33,935 bases of DNA from a virus: IMG/VR virus record IMGVR_UViG_3300006869_000041, positions 1 through 33,935 of that record; one strand, given 5' to 3'. Positions 9,695-18,200 of the stretch are shown here, piece after piece. The position numbers were made by a program, and so were the translations under genes. The notes beneath the pieces are model-generated. The model did no database searches, was not told the origin of the DNA, and saw nothing but the letters and a program-made list of their open reading frames with translations. Each line of letters starts with the position of its first letter. Within the stretch, counting starts at the first letter, position 1.

Positions 9695-10010
9695 TTATAG
9701 TAGGAACTACTGTCGCAAGTCCTTCTAGGAGCTTAGACGTTTCTCCGGTGGCCTTCTTCATTAACACATCATATTGGTATTTTCCGGGATTTAAAGTAGC
9801 CGTAGTATCTGCTGAAAGTACTAGGGTTACGTCATTATTAGCAGTTTCAATATCAAAATCTACTGCTTTTTTGGACGAGTATAACTTACGCATATCTGCA
9901 TGAAACGTGATCGTGCTGAGAACCATCTCGTCATTGTCTTCGTCGAATAGCTCTAAGGATAGACGGAAATCTGTACCTTGATCTATATAGATATTTGCTT
10001 TGGATCCCAT
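9684..10010 (-). CDS. Small virion structural protein, possibly Ig-like/BppU-N-like fold (108 aa)
   Basis: The ATG at 10010 lies about 25 bases downstream of the late promoter at 10036-10043, so this is the first gene of its transcript. Its ribosome binding site is weak (AAGAGA). The sequence starts with 'IYIDQGTDFRLSLELFDED' and ends with 'LSADTTATLNPGKYQYDVLMKK...GETSKLLEGLATV'. The pattern of a Gly-Thr-Asp start, a 'TaxLxpGxYxYDv' strand and a closing TV strand is common in small phage baseplate or fibre-attachment beta-sandwich domains, such as the N-terminal domain of BppU-type proteins. That fold is inferred from pattern only. It is followed after three bases by the 1394-aa fibre, so it may connect or anchor that fibre. 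No enzymatic motif is seen. Confidence 0.7.
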   Translation of the reverse strand: MGSKANIYIDQGTDFRLSLELFDEDNDEMVLSTITFHADMRKLYSSKKAVDFDIETANNDVTLVLSADTTATLNPGKYQYDVLMKKATGETSKLLEGLATVVPTITEV

Positions 10011-10035
10011 TTTAAATCTCTTTTGCTTTTTTCTT

Positions 10036-10043
10036 TATTTATA
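10036..10043 (-). promoter_or_regulatory. T4-type late promoter
   Basis: The minus strand reads TATAAATA in the 98-bp gap between the collagen-like fibre gene and the 108-aa gene. It is just downstream of the terminator, and the next ATG is ~25 bases further on. The placement (terminator, promoter, gene) strongly supports a real transcription unit boundary. Confidence 0.85.
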
Positions 10044-10059
10044 ATAAAATGATGGTTTG

Positions 10060-10085
10060 AAAAAGGGGGTGTTAGCAACCCCCTT
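10060..10085 (-). terminator. Rho-independent terminator of the collagen-like fibre transcript
   Basis: On the minus strand AAGGGGGT pairs with ACCCCCTT around a short loop, giving an 8-bp GC-rich stem running into TTTTT. It starts 24 bases past the stop of the collagen-like gene. On the plus strand the stem lacks a matching U-tract, so it should act only on leftward transcription. Confidence 0.88.
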
Positions 10086-10108
10086 CAAAGTCGAGATTTA
10101 ATCTGCAA

Positions 10109-13100
10109 TTACCCCTTGAATTTGTCTAAATCTTTTTTAAGTTCTTTAACTGCTTCGATGAGAAGACCAACCAAGTTTCCGTAAGATACAGACTTAATTT
10201 TATCTTCGCTATCATCTTCAATAACAGCTTCTGGAATGATTTGTTCAACTTCTTGGGCAATGAGACCGATTCTTCTAACATCAGGATCATGTTTCTTATG
10301 GAAGTAAACACCTCTCATAGCTTCTACTTTATCTAGAGCGTTAGAAATTGTTTCGATGTTTTCTTTCAATCTAATATCAGAGTTTGTTGTAACGTCACCA
10401 GTTGCAGTAAAGTTACCGCCTCCAGATCCCAGACCAAATGTAAACCATGCTGTTCCATTCGCTTGGTTTTCAATTGAGAATTGTTGGACTGAAGTCGTTG
10501 CATCAAACAAGAAGTTACCTGTCGCAGACTCGTAACCGAGTTTCATTACAGCGCTAGTACCGAATGTAGCATAAACATCATTCGGGAAGTTCATGTCCGA
10601 TGTAATACCTGTTACAGCTCCGGATGTTGTTGTGCCATTAACTGTAAGGTTGCCACCAAGCTCTAGGTTTTCAATATAAAGTGTATCTACATCTGATTGA
10701 TAGTAGAAGTTAGATTCACCGCCTGGGTTTGGACCAGTAGTACCAAGTAGAGGTCTTTGCTCAGCGCCACCTTCAAACATTGCGATAAAGAGTGCAGTAT
10801 CTTGAAGAGCAGTTGTGTGAACGTTTTGTAGGTTACCTACACCACCTTCGTTACCAAAACCTTGAGTACCCTGAATACCTTGGAAGCCAAGCTCACCTTG
10901 GATACCTTGTGTGCCCTGAATACCTTGTGCACCAGCACCAGTGAAGCCTTGGAAACCAAAATTACCTTGAAGACCTTGTGTACCCTGAAGTCCTTGAAGA
11001 CCTTGTATACCACCACCGCCGTCTGGGCCTTGGAAACCATACCAACCTTGAGTACCTTGAGCACCTTGGCTACCGCCTTCACCAGGACCACCAGTGAAAC
11101 CTTGAATACCATCAGCACCTTGGAAACCATAGTAACCTTGAACACCTCCGACACCTTCATCGCCGGCAGTACCCTGCATACCCTGTGGACCTTGCGTACC
11201 TTGGTTACCAATTGCACCAGCTCCAATAAAGCCTTGGATACCTTGTACACCTTGGTTACCTTCGCCTCCAGGACCTTGGAAACCTTGATATCCATCAAAA
11301 CCTTGGAAACCTTGAGTTCCTACACCAGGTCCACCTTGCATACCTTGAGCGCCTTGGAAGCCAGGATCACCAGTTTGGCCTTGGAAACCTTGAGCACCTT
11401 GGTTACCGTCACCCGGCGTACCTTGGAAACCTTGCGGACCAGATTCACCGTCAGTACCTTGAAGACCCTGTGGACCTTGCGTACCTTGGAAACCTGTACC
11501 TGAATCACCTTGGATACCCTGTGTACCTTGCGAAGCTTGAGCACCCTGAACACCTTGCGTACCTTGGTTACCTTGAAGACCAGATCCACCAATACCATCT
11601 TGTCCAGCAAAACCTTGAACACCTTGGACGCCTTGCCCAGTTATACCCTGTGTACCTTGGATACCTTGGAAACCTTGGATACCATCTCCACCAAGAACAC
11701 CATCAGCGCCCTGAACACCTTGTACACCTTGAGTACCTTGTGGACCTTGTGGACCAAGAGCACCTAGAGTACCTGAAGGACCTTGGAAACCTTGTACACC
11801 TTGATCACCTTGAATACCTTGTGTGCCCGCACCTGTGAAACCCTGAACACCTTGAGTTCCTTGAGGACCTTGGATACCAGCAGGACCAGGCGAGCCTGGA
11901 TCACCGACGTCACCAGTTCTAGCAAATGTAATGGTAATATCTTCGTCATTAGCAAATGAACCACCTACAGAACCAGATACGTAAGAAACATCGATGGCAA
12001 AATAACCTGAAGCTTCCGTTACTCCACTGATAGTATATAGTTGGAAGTTAGCAGGTGTTTGCTTTTCAGTGATCTTAACGTGACCTTTAATGGCACTTGT
12101 GGAATCATCTATAGTTCTTAGATATGGCTGAATGTCTGTGAAGTTATCATCACGATCATCCATCAAAAGAAGTGTAGCAGAAGATCCATTTGCGTTATTA
12201 ATCTTAGCATAACCAACACCAGGATCTGATGTTGCTGTGTTTGTTGACCAAGTATAATCGAATGTTACACCACCAAAGCTACCTGTAGAACCTTGAGCAC
12301 CGTCAGCACCTTGGAAACCAAATGTACCTTGAGCACCTTGTGGACCAACTTGGCCTGGGAAGCCCTGCACACCTTGGAAACCAAGATCACCTTGGATACC
12401 TTGAGCGGCTTGGAAACCTTGCATACCCTGTGTACCTTGGAAACCGTACCAGCCTTGTATACCTTGAGTACCTTGAATACCCTGAATACCTTGTGGACCA
12501 ACCTCGGAAGTAGTAATGTTTCCACCCATTGCGCCGTGTACTGTACACTGATAGTACAACGAGTCTGGAGCATTAAATGGAACTCTGAATACTAGCTTAC
12601 CATTATCTGTGCCGTTGTTTGTTACGCCTGTATTGTATGCAGCACCACCATTAGATACTCTAATCTGGAATGGATGACCTACTGCATTAATATCAAATAC
12701 GTATGTAAATCCTCTTAGAAGATGCAGATCAGGATCATTTACTCCGTCAATTACATAGTCTGTAGATCCATTATTGGTAACCGTAAACTCACGGGCTCCT
12801 TCAAAGCCTTGCATACCTTGGAAGCCTTGAGTACCCTGCACACCTTGATATGCTTGTGGACCTTGTACACCCTGTACGCCTTGAGTACCTTGTGCACCCT
12901 GTGTTCCTTGAGTACCCTGTGCGCCTTGAACACCTTGTGGGCCGATAGGACCGCCTGGAATAAAGTTAATGATAGCAAATTCGTCATGTGTATCAACGAC
13001 TTGTGTTTGCCAGTTTGTAACTGTACTTTCGATATTTGTTACGTCAAAGTAACCCCAGTTTTTAGAAACTGAATCCCAAGTAAAGTTAGAGAATGAGTAA

Positions 13101-14860
13101 GCAGCAAAATGATGACCGCCAGGACCGTCACCGTCTCCACCTGCGTGTGAAACAATGATATGACCTTTTGGAGTACCTGGGAGTCCAGCCAAATAATCTA
13201 GAATCTCGTCAATCTGATTTGAATATTGATCAGAAGGAATATCATCTAGAATAATTCTTGTTGCTTGGGTAGGATCCGAGTTGTTGAATCTAAAGTTATT
13301 CGTGCCAGGATCTGATGTAGCGGTACCGCTGTCAAATGCCCACTCAAATGTTAGACCACCATGCTCGCCGTGGGTACCTTGAACTCCTTGAACACCTTGG
13401 TAGCCTTGAGCACCTTGAGTACCGAATCCGCCTTGAACACCTTGGGTGCCTTGGCGACCTTGAACACCTTGGTAGCCTTGTACACCTTGGTTTCCTCTAA
13501 ATCCTTGTACACCTTGTGTACCCTGAACACCTTGAGTAGACTGTGGTCCTTGCGTACCTTGACGGCCTTGTAATCCTTGAGTACCTTGTGTACCCTGCCA
13601 ACCTTGGAAACCTTGTGTACCTTGAGCTGATTGAGGACCTTGTACACCTTGTACACCTTGCCATCCTTGTACGCCTTGAGTACCTTGTGGTCCTTGAATG
13701 CCTTGGAAACCACGATCACCAGCAATATTAAATGCTACAATACAAGGAAGCGAAATATAAGTACCTGGATTGCCTGGCAGATCTTCAGCGACAAAATCTT
13801 CCTTTACAGCAGTACCCGATAGGTACGTTACATCCATATCCCAATAGTTGCCATCGTCAGTAAGTTCTTGTATTGAAAAGATAACATATTTAGATGGATT
13901 ATCACGTAATGTGATTTTCATGTATGCTTTATTAGCAGATGATGAAGAATCAATAGCTGTAAAATAACCTGTTAAATCTACGTTAAACGTATCGTTTTCT
14001 GCAATCCAAAGTTTAGTTGCACCGGTAAGTGCTCCTGTATCAGCAGCCGGAGAATTGAAATACATAAACCCGCTAGTAGCAGGAGATGGTTCTGCAAATT
14101 CATGTGATACATTATATGAGACAACCATTCCTGAGTCGTCGCCGGGAAAACCTTGAAAACCATACCAACCTTGGATACCTTGGACACCTTGATAAGCCTG
14201 TGGACCTTGAATACCTTGAAGTCCTTGAAGTCCTTGTACGCCCTGAATACCTTGTACACCTTGGTAAGCTTGTGGACCTTGAGTACCTTGAGTACCTTGG
14301 ATACCCTGTGTACCTTGGATGCCTTTATAGCCTTGGATACCCTGAACACCTTGTTGCCCGCGGAAACCACGAGAACCTTGAATACCTTCTTCACCGATAG
14401 TACCTTGATTACCTTGTACGCCTTGATTACCAGTAAAACCTTGTACACCACGGAAAGAACCAATGTTTACCCAAGTGTTTGAGCCAACATAGATCCATAG
14501 TTCATCATCAGCTTCGTCAATAACACCGTCGCCGATGTTAGGACTTGAAAAAGCGGCGTTCAATGTGGCCTGGGGGTCGCCACCGGCATCTACATCAGCG
14601 ACAGATCCAATGATTGTAAATCCTGGACCGTAGTCACCTTGTAAGCCCTGAACACCTTGGACACCTTGGGTGCCTTGAGAAGTTGCCGCAGCTGCATCAA
14701 AAAGTACCCAGTTAGTACCATCTGAGTAGCGCATCTGCCCAGCAGTTGTATAGACAATAGATCCTTCGTGCGCCGCAGGATCAAGCGTCGTATAATCTTG
14801 GGGTACGCCCTGTCCTATAAGAGTTGTGCGACCTCTAAGGCTTCTAAATCTACTCGACAT
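10109..14860 (-). CDS. GXQ collagen-like tail fibre with embedded cupredoxin-like domain and C-terminal S74 chaperone (1583 aa)
   Basis: I chose ATG at 14860 over GTG at 14872 because GAGGA lies at proper spacing before it and the GTG has none; the start overlaps the 141-aa gene by 11 bases. Numbering is from this ATG. Residues ~15-60 form a typical fibre head ('VPQDYTTLDPAAHEGSIVYT'). Gly-X-Gln triplet blocks lie at ~137-244, 382-501, 637-690, 787-859 and 981-1341. Between them are three related globular modules (~245-381, ~502-636, ~860-980) and one cupredoxin-like domain (~691-786). The C-terminal ~90 residues are a Peptidase_S74 intramolecular chaperone (SDIRLKENI, then GLIAQEVE and GNLVGLLIEAVKEL), which trimerises the fibre and cuts itself off at Ser1494. 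The gene ends before a terminator. A host-contact fibre is the best reading. Confidence 0.9.
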   Translation of the reverse strand: MSSRFRSLRGRTTLIGQGVPQDYTTLDPAAHEGSIVYTTAGQMRYSDGTNWVLFDAAAATSQGTQGVQGVQGLQGDYGPGFTIIGSVADVDAGGDPQATLNAAFSSPNIGDGVIDEADDELWIYVGSNTWVNIGSFRGVQGFTGNQGVQGNQGTIGEEGIQGSRGFRGQQGVQGIQGYKGIQGTQGIQGTQGTQGPQAYQGVQGIQGVQGLQGLQGIQGPQAYQGVQGIQGWYGFQGFPGDDSGMVVSYNVSHEFAEPSPATSGFMYFNSPAADTGALTGATKLWIAENDTFNVDLTGYFTAIDSSSSANKAYMKITLRDNPSKYVIFSIQELTDDGNYWDMDVTYLSGTAVKEDFVAEDLPGNPGTYISLPCIVAFNIAGDRGFQGIQGPQGTQGVQGWQGVQGVQGPQSAQGTQGFQGWQGTQGTQGLQGRQGTQGPQSTQGVQGTQGVQGFRGNQGVQGYQGVQGRQGTQGVQGGFGTQGAQGYQGVQGVQGTHGEHGGLTFEWAFDSGTATSDPGTNNFRFNNSDPTQATRIILDDIPSDQYSNQIDEILDYLAGLPGTPKGHIIVSHAGGDGDGPGGHHFAAYSFSNFTWDSVSKNWGYFDVTNIESTVTNWQTQVVDTHDEFAIINFIPGGPIGPQGVQGAQGTQGTQGAQGTQGVQGVQGPQAYQGVQGTQGFQGMQGFEGAREFTVTNNGSTDYVIDGVNDPDLHLLRGFTYVFDINAVGHPFQIRVSNGGAAYNTGVTNNGTDNGKLVFRVPFNAPDSLYYQCTVHGAMGGNITTSEVGPQGIQGIQGTQGIQGWYGFQGTQGMQGFQAAQGIQGDLGFQGVQGFPGQVGPQGAQGTFGFQGADGAQGSTGSFGGVTFDYTWSTNTATSDPGVGYAKINNANGSSATLLLMDDRDDNFTDIQPYLRTIDDSTSAIKGHVKITEKQTPANFQLYTISGVTEASGYFAIDVSYVSGSVGGSFANDEDITITFARTGDVGDPGSPGPAGIQGPQGTQGVQGFTGAGTQGIQGDQGVQGFQGPSGTLGALGPQGPQGTQGVQGVQGADGVLGGDGIQGFQGIQGTQGITGQGVQGVQGFAGQDGIGGSGLQGNQGTQGVQGAQASQGTQGIQGDSGTGFQGTQGPQGLQGTDGESGPQGFQGTPGDGNQGAQGFQGQTGDPGFQGAQGMQGGPGVGTQGFQGFDGYQGFQGPGGEGNQGVQGIQGFIGAGAIGNQGTQGPQGMQGTAGDEGVGGVQGYYGFQGADGIQGFTGGPGEGGSQGAQGTQGWYGFQGPDGGGGIQGLQGLQGTQGLQGNFGFQGFTGAGAQGIQGTQGIQGELGFQGIQGTQGFGNEGGVGNLQNVHTTALQDTALFIAMFEGGAEQRPLLGTTGPNPGGESNFYYQSDVDTLYIENLELGGNLTVNGTTTSGAVTGITSDMNFPNDVYATFGTSAVMKLGYESATGNFLFDATTSVQQFSIENQANGTAWFTFGLGSGGGNFTATGDVTTNSDIRLKENIETISNALDKVEAMRGVYFHKKHDPDVRRIGLIAQEVEQIIPEAVIEDDSEDKIKSVSYGNLVGLLIEAVKELKKDLDKFKG
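10112..10381 (-). other. Peptidase_S74 self-cleaving chaperone domain of the collagen-like fibre
   Basis: Residues 1494-1583 begin SDIRLKENI: a Ser followed five residues later by Lys, the dyad spacing of endosialidase-type intramolecular chaperones, where the chain is cut before the Ser. 'RRIGLIAQEVEQIIPEAV' and 'GNLVGLLIEAVKEL' are family hallmarks. It should help trimer folding and then be released. Confidence 0.9.
10838..11920 (-). repeat. Longest GXQ collagen-like block (~360 aa)
   Basis: Residues ~981-1341 are mostly Gly-X-Gln and Gly-X-X triplets (GFQ, GTQ, GVQ, GIQ), with a few irregular Gly-rich joints such as 'GGPGEGG'. On DNA this is a ~9-base near-tandem repeat built around CCTTG on the plus strand. 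The triplets imply a collagen-type triple helix, continuing the trimeric fibre. Confidence 0.88.
12284..12502 (-). repeat. GXQ collagen-like block after the cupredoxin-like domain
   Basis: Residues ~787-859: Gly-X-Gln triplets with 'GWYGFQG' and one Gly-to-Ala break (GFQAAQG, Ala818). Confidence 0.85.
12503..12790 (-). other. Cupredoxin-like domain inside the collagen-like fibre
   Basis: Residues ~691-786, flanked by collagen triplets on both sides. The sequence has 'TYVFDINAVGHPFQIRVS' followed by 'YYQCTVHGAMGG'. His729, Cys772, His775 and Met778 are in the order of a type 1 copper site (His...Cys-x2-His-x2-Met). Plastocyanin-like proteins use the same His/Cys/His/Met set, though usually with a longer His-Met spacing. 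Copper binding is inferred, not shown; the fold could be structural only. Confidence 0.7.
12791..12952 (-). repeat. GXQ collagen-like block before the cupredoxin-like domain
   Basis: Residues ~637-690: Gly-X-Gln triplets with one GPQAYQG break (Ala670), ending in 'GFEGARE' where the cupredoxin-like domain begins. Confidence 0.85.
13358..13717 (-). repeat. GXQ collagen-like block with two Gly-to-Ser breaks
   Basis: Residues ~382-501: about 40 Gly-X-Gln triplets. Two breaks, GPQSAQG (Ser411) and GPQSTQG (Ser441), keep the three-residue register but replace the Gly. Confidence 0.88.
14129..14452 (-). repeat. First long GXQ collagen-like block
   Basis: Residues ~137-244. Starts with charged triplets (GEEG, GSRGFRG), then regular Gly-X-Gln, with two identical GPQAYQG breaks (Ala198, Ala222) and a closing 'GWYGFQGFPG'. 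Confidence 0.88.
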
Positions 14861-15275
14861 CGTCTTCCTCACTTTGACCTAATGTGAACGACAATGTAGC
14901 ATCACAAGATAAGTTTGCAGACGCTTTAATTTCCAACAAATCACCTGATGCAAAGAATTGTCCGTTTAAAGGCAAAGCGAAGGTGTCATATGCCGGAATC
15001 GGCATGTTTCTTATTACGTAAAATTCCTGGTTTAAGTCGTATCTATGTGTACGTACATCTACATTTACAGTATTTGCTGAGAAATTACATATAATCAAAG
15101 GACTGATAACTTCGCCTACACCCGGTTCAACCACATTAGAGCCGCCAAAAACGAGCTCAGGAACTTCGTAGTTGGGCACTTCGATAAGGGTTTGCCAGTT
15201 CGTCGTTAATGTTAAATTCTTGGCGACCGGTTTTGCGTCGGGCGCCTGTGATGTTGATATCGTTGTAATTGCCAT
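14850..15275 (-). CDS. Putative virion structural protein (141 aa)
   Basis: The start ATG shares one base with the stop of the 3631-aa gene (TAATG), and the gene's end overlaps the collagen-like fibre start, so the three are probably translated in a coupled way. The protein reads as a single beta-rich domain: 'LTTNWQTLIEVPNYEVPELVFGG', 'SPLIICNFSANTVNVDVRTHRYD', 'EFYVIRNMPIPAYDTFALPLNGQFFASGDLLEIKASAN'. This resembles small capsid- or fibre-associated proteins of marine phages in which a closing strand pattern 'sGDxLxVkAsa' recurs; no named family could be fixed by eye. No signal peptide, membrane segment or catalytic motif is seen. The acidic C-terminus (QSEEDDVE) is notable. A structural role is inferred from sequence style and neighbours. 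Confidence 0.75.
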   Translation of the reverse strand: MAITTISTSQAPDAKPVAKNLTLTTNWQTLIEVPNYEVPELVFGGSNVVEPGVGEVISPLIICNFSANTVNVDVRTHRYDLNQEFYVIRNMPIPAYDTFALPLNGQFFASGDLLEIKASANLSCDATLSFTLGQSEEDDVE

Positions 15276-18200
15276 TATAGTACTGCCCTACTGTTAGAAG
15301 CTCTTCTAGCTAGTTTTCTGACCGATGACGTAAACGGTCTACCTTCAATACGTCCTGTTCTACCGTTGATTCTCAGTCCTCTTGCGAAGTACTGGTTGTT
15401 CAATTCGTCAGAACCGGACCATCTAATTCTACCACCATCTTCTGAAAGAACAGAAGCGGTAGCACCAATTGCAGCACCAACGTTTCTAAAGTTTAGCGGC
15501 AACGCATTTCTGTTAACACCTGCAGATGCGCCGTTAAACTGGTGGGCAATCGATTCAACAAGCGAACCAAATGCCAAGAAGTTTGGTCTCAACACTGTAT
15601 CAATCAATACGTCGTCAATCAATTCAGTAATCATAGATCTATGTGCTGCGTTAGGTGCGATATTGGTATTTATATAATCTCTCATACGCTCCCAAGCTTT
15701 ATAGAAAGATACTAGCAAATCTACATTATTTTGATGTCCACTTGCAATCCATCCAGTACCATTCCAGTAATGAATTTCACCAACATAATCGTTATTATCT
15801 GGGTTAGATCCGCCTGTTGCTGATACAACGAATGCATCCCATCTCTTTGGATTAGTTAATGCATCACGTTCTGTTAATGTACCAGCACCTTTAAATCTTA
15901 GATCTCTCCAGTTAGCAAACGCGCTTGGTGGGTTAAACACTGGGAATACTGATTGTGAATCAATATTGAATAGTGCTGCTGCAAAAGATCTCGTTGCTTT
16001 ATCCGAACCTTCGATTACTGGGTTCTGTGAAGGATCTGTGAAGCGAAGATCGTTTTGTAGAATATCAATTAAGTTACCAGCATCACGATATGTTTTAGGT
16101 AGATCGATAAACTTATATGTTGAAGTAATAAATCTCTGTACTTCTTTCTGAAGCGCAACTTTATTATTCAACAAGATATCTCTTGAGAATCTAAACGCTT
16201 TATTCTTCTTGTCTTCCCACATGAAGTCTGGTTGAATTGTTCTACCAAGAGCTTTTGGTGTGTTGTAGAATAGTGCGTTGTAGAAAATCATACCCAAGTC
16301 TTTTGCTTGCGCTTGCTGAGCTTCAGATCCCATTTCTGGGCGAAGCTTCTGACCTGGATACTTACCTACTGTAACATCACTTACAATCTTACCAAGTTGA
16401 CGATAAGATTGAGCTGTTGCAACTCTTGTATCTTCCGGAATACGAAGTTCGTTATTCCAGTAATAGAAGTCTGCGTTCCAGCGAGATGCTAGGTTACCAC
16501 CGTAGTTCAAATCCCAGCTCATAGCATCAATGATGTAACCTGAGTCACGGCGACACTTAGCTTTGCTGTAATCTACGATAGTAAAGTTGTCTGAGATGAA
16601 CTTAGTTACATCATCTGCAAGATCACCGAGTTTTCCATCGATCATCTTACCTGCTGATACCTTGCTATCATCAACCCATGCTGTGTTAGGTTCGATAAGC
16701 TCAGGAACTGCATCCAATCCATCTCTTCTAATTGCTTCTTCAACAATACGAACCATGTCTGCAGCCCATTCGCCTTCAACTGCTGTCGCTGCTGATGGAC
16801 CACCTGCTTCACCAGCAACTGCACCAGTAATAATCTTGCTGACGTAGTTTGCCATTTCTTCATAGAAATCAGCAGTTTGTTGACGCTGATCGAATGGAAG
16901 AACGCTTGTTGCATTGTCGAAATACATATTAGCAGCAAGTCTTGTAGCATAGTTTGTTTCGTATTGTACGTCGTGTGAGATAGCGTCGAGCATAATGCCC
17001 ACATCTCTACGACATTTTTCTTTAGGATAACTGATACCTTTATAAGTTGTTGAGATATGGTTAACCATGCTTGTTGTAAGTGCTTCAAGAGCATCGTCAA
17101 CTTTATCTTTCTCGGTCTTAAATATTGAAGGTACCCAATCCATATTAGGCTCGATACGTGCAGGTAGGTTATCAGGATTGTTATCATCTGCAATATCAGC
17201 AATCATAAGTGCAAGATGTTTTGCTTCCATAGCAATCTCTCTTCTTGCAGCCAACGATGACTTGTCTTGCTTGAATGATTGTCCTCTAATAACTTTTACT
17301 GCATTGTCTGTCGCACTTACGAATGTATGTGCTCCAGCATAACCCTTAGCGTATCCAGCTTGAACTGTAATTGTTGTTGCTGTTTTAGCATCAATTCTTA
17401 GCGGCTTAGCGAAAGAACCATCTGTTTCTCTTGGATGCGAGATTTGTACAGCAGGTGAACCACATTCGAAAGTAATGCTTTCTTTTTCAAACATGATGTA
17501 ATCACCAACCGCTAGGTTATGAGCACCAAGAGTAACTTCCATCACGCCTGTTAAAGGATTGTATGTAGCATTTGTAGGTGTAAAGCGCTTACCGATTCTT
17601 AGATCAACATCTTCGTTGCGGATTACTTTACGCATTACTTCAGCCATATGTGTGAAGGCTTTCTTAGTTGGTTCTCTTTGCTCAAGCGGTAGTAGGTTTG
17701 TCATATTAACAAAGTAGATCTGCGCTGCATTCCACATTGCAGAGTTACCACCGTACTGAATATCATGAGAGATCGCATCAACCATGTAACCAGTGTCACG
17801 GCGACATTTTTCTGAATCGTACTCAAGATAATCAAATTTGGATTGCAGATGAGAATTAACACCGTTTTGTAGTGTTGTCTTACGTGCTGTAATCTTCGCA
17901 ACGTCTGATGCATCGGCATATCCTGTTGCGCCTACAGCTCCAGTATCTGGGAACACGGCTGCAGGTAAACCAAAGAGAGAATCTTCAGTAATCATATTAG
18001 ATACGATATTAAATAGATCTTCTACATCTTGAGCAACCTGAGTAATAACATTACCGAATGCAGTACTTACTGTTTCAGTATTACCAGTTGTAGGTGTTAC
18101 AGGAAGTTTCAACAAGATTCTTTCGGCAACTGTTGCTACATGTACAAAGATTGCTGCAGTTTCTGTTTTCTGATCTGCAGGTAGAACTGATGTTCCTTGA

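Noticed and set aside
10862-11503. Plus-strand open frames rich in Thr-Leu (STLNTL... patterns)
   Set aside because: They are antisense shadows of the collagen-like triplets: the same repeat read on the other strand gives a low-complexity product with no ribosome binding site or family likeness.
10838-14452. Short direct repeats around CCTTG looking like a CRISPR or satellite array
   Set aside because: The repeat unit is ~9 bases, without spacers, and in frame codes for Gly-X-Gln triplets; it is explained by the collagen-like protein.
14861-14872. GTG at 14872 as start of the collagen-like fibre
   Set aside because: It would lengthen the overlap with the 141-aa gene to 23 bases and lacks a ribosome binding site, while its own bases form the GAGGA site for the ATG at 14860.
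15667-15674. TATAAATA on the minus strand inside the 3631-aa gene, ~390 bases before the 141-aa start
   Set aside because: The box is exact but lies in coding sequence (codons for Tyr-Ile-Asn) and far from the next start; one chance match in AT-rich DNA of this length is likely. An internal late promoter is possible but unsupported.
16642-17202. 186-aa minus-strand open frame
   Set aside because: Same strand but another frame within the 3631-aa gene; no ribosome binding site and no family likeness.
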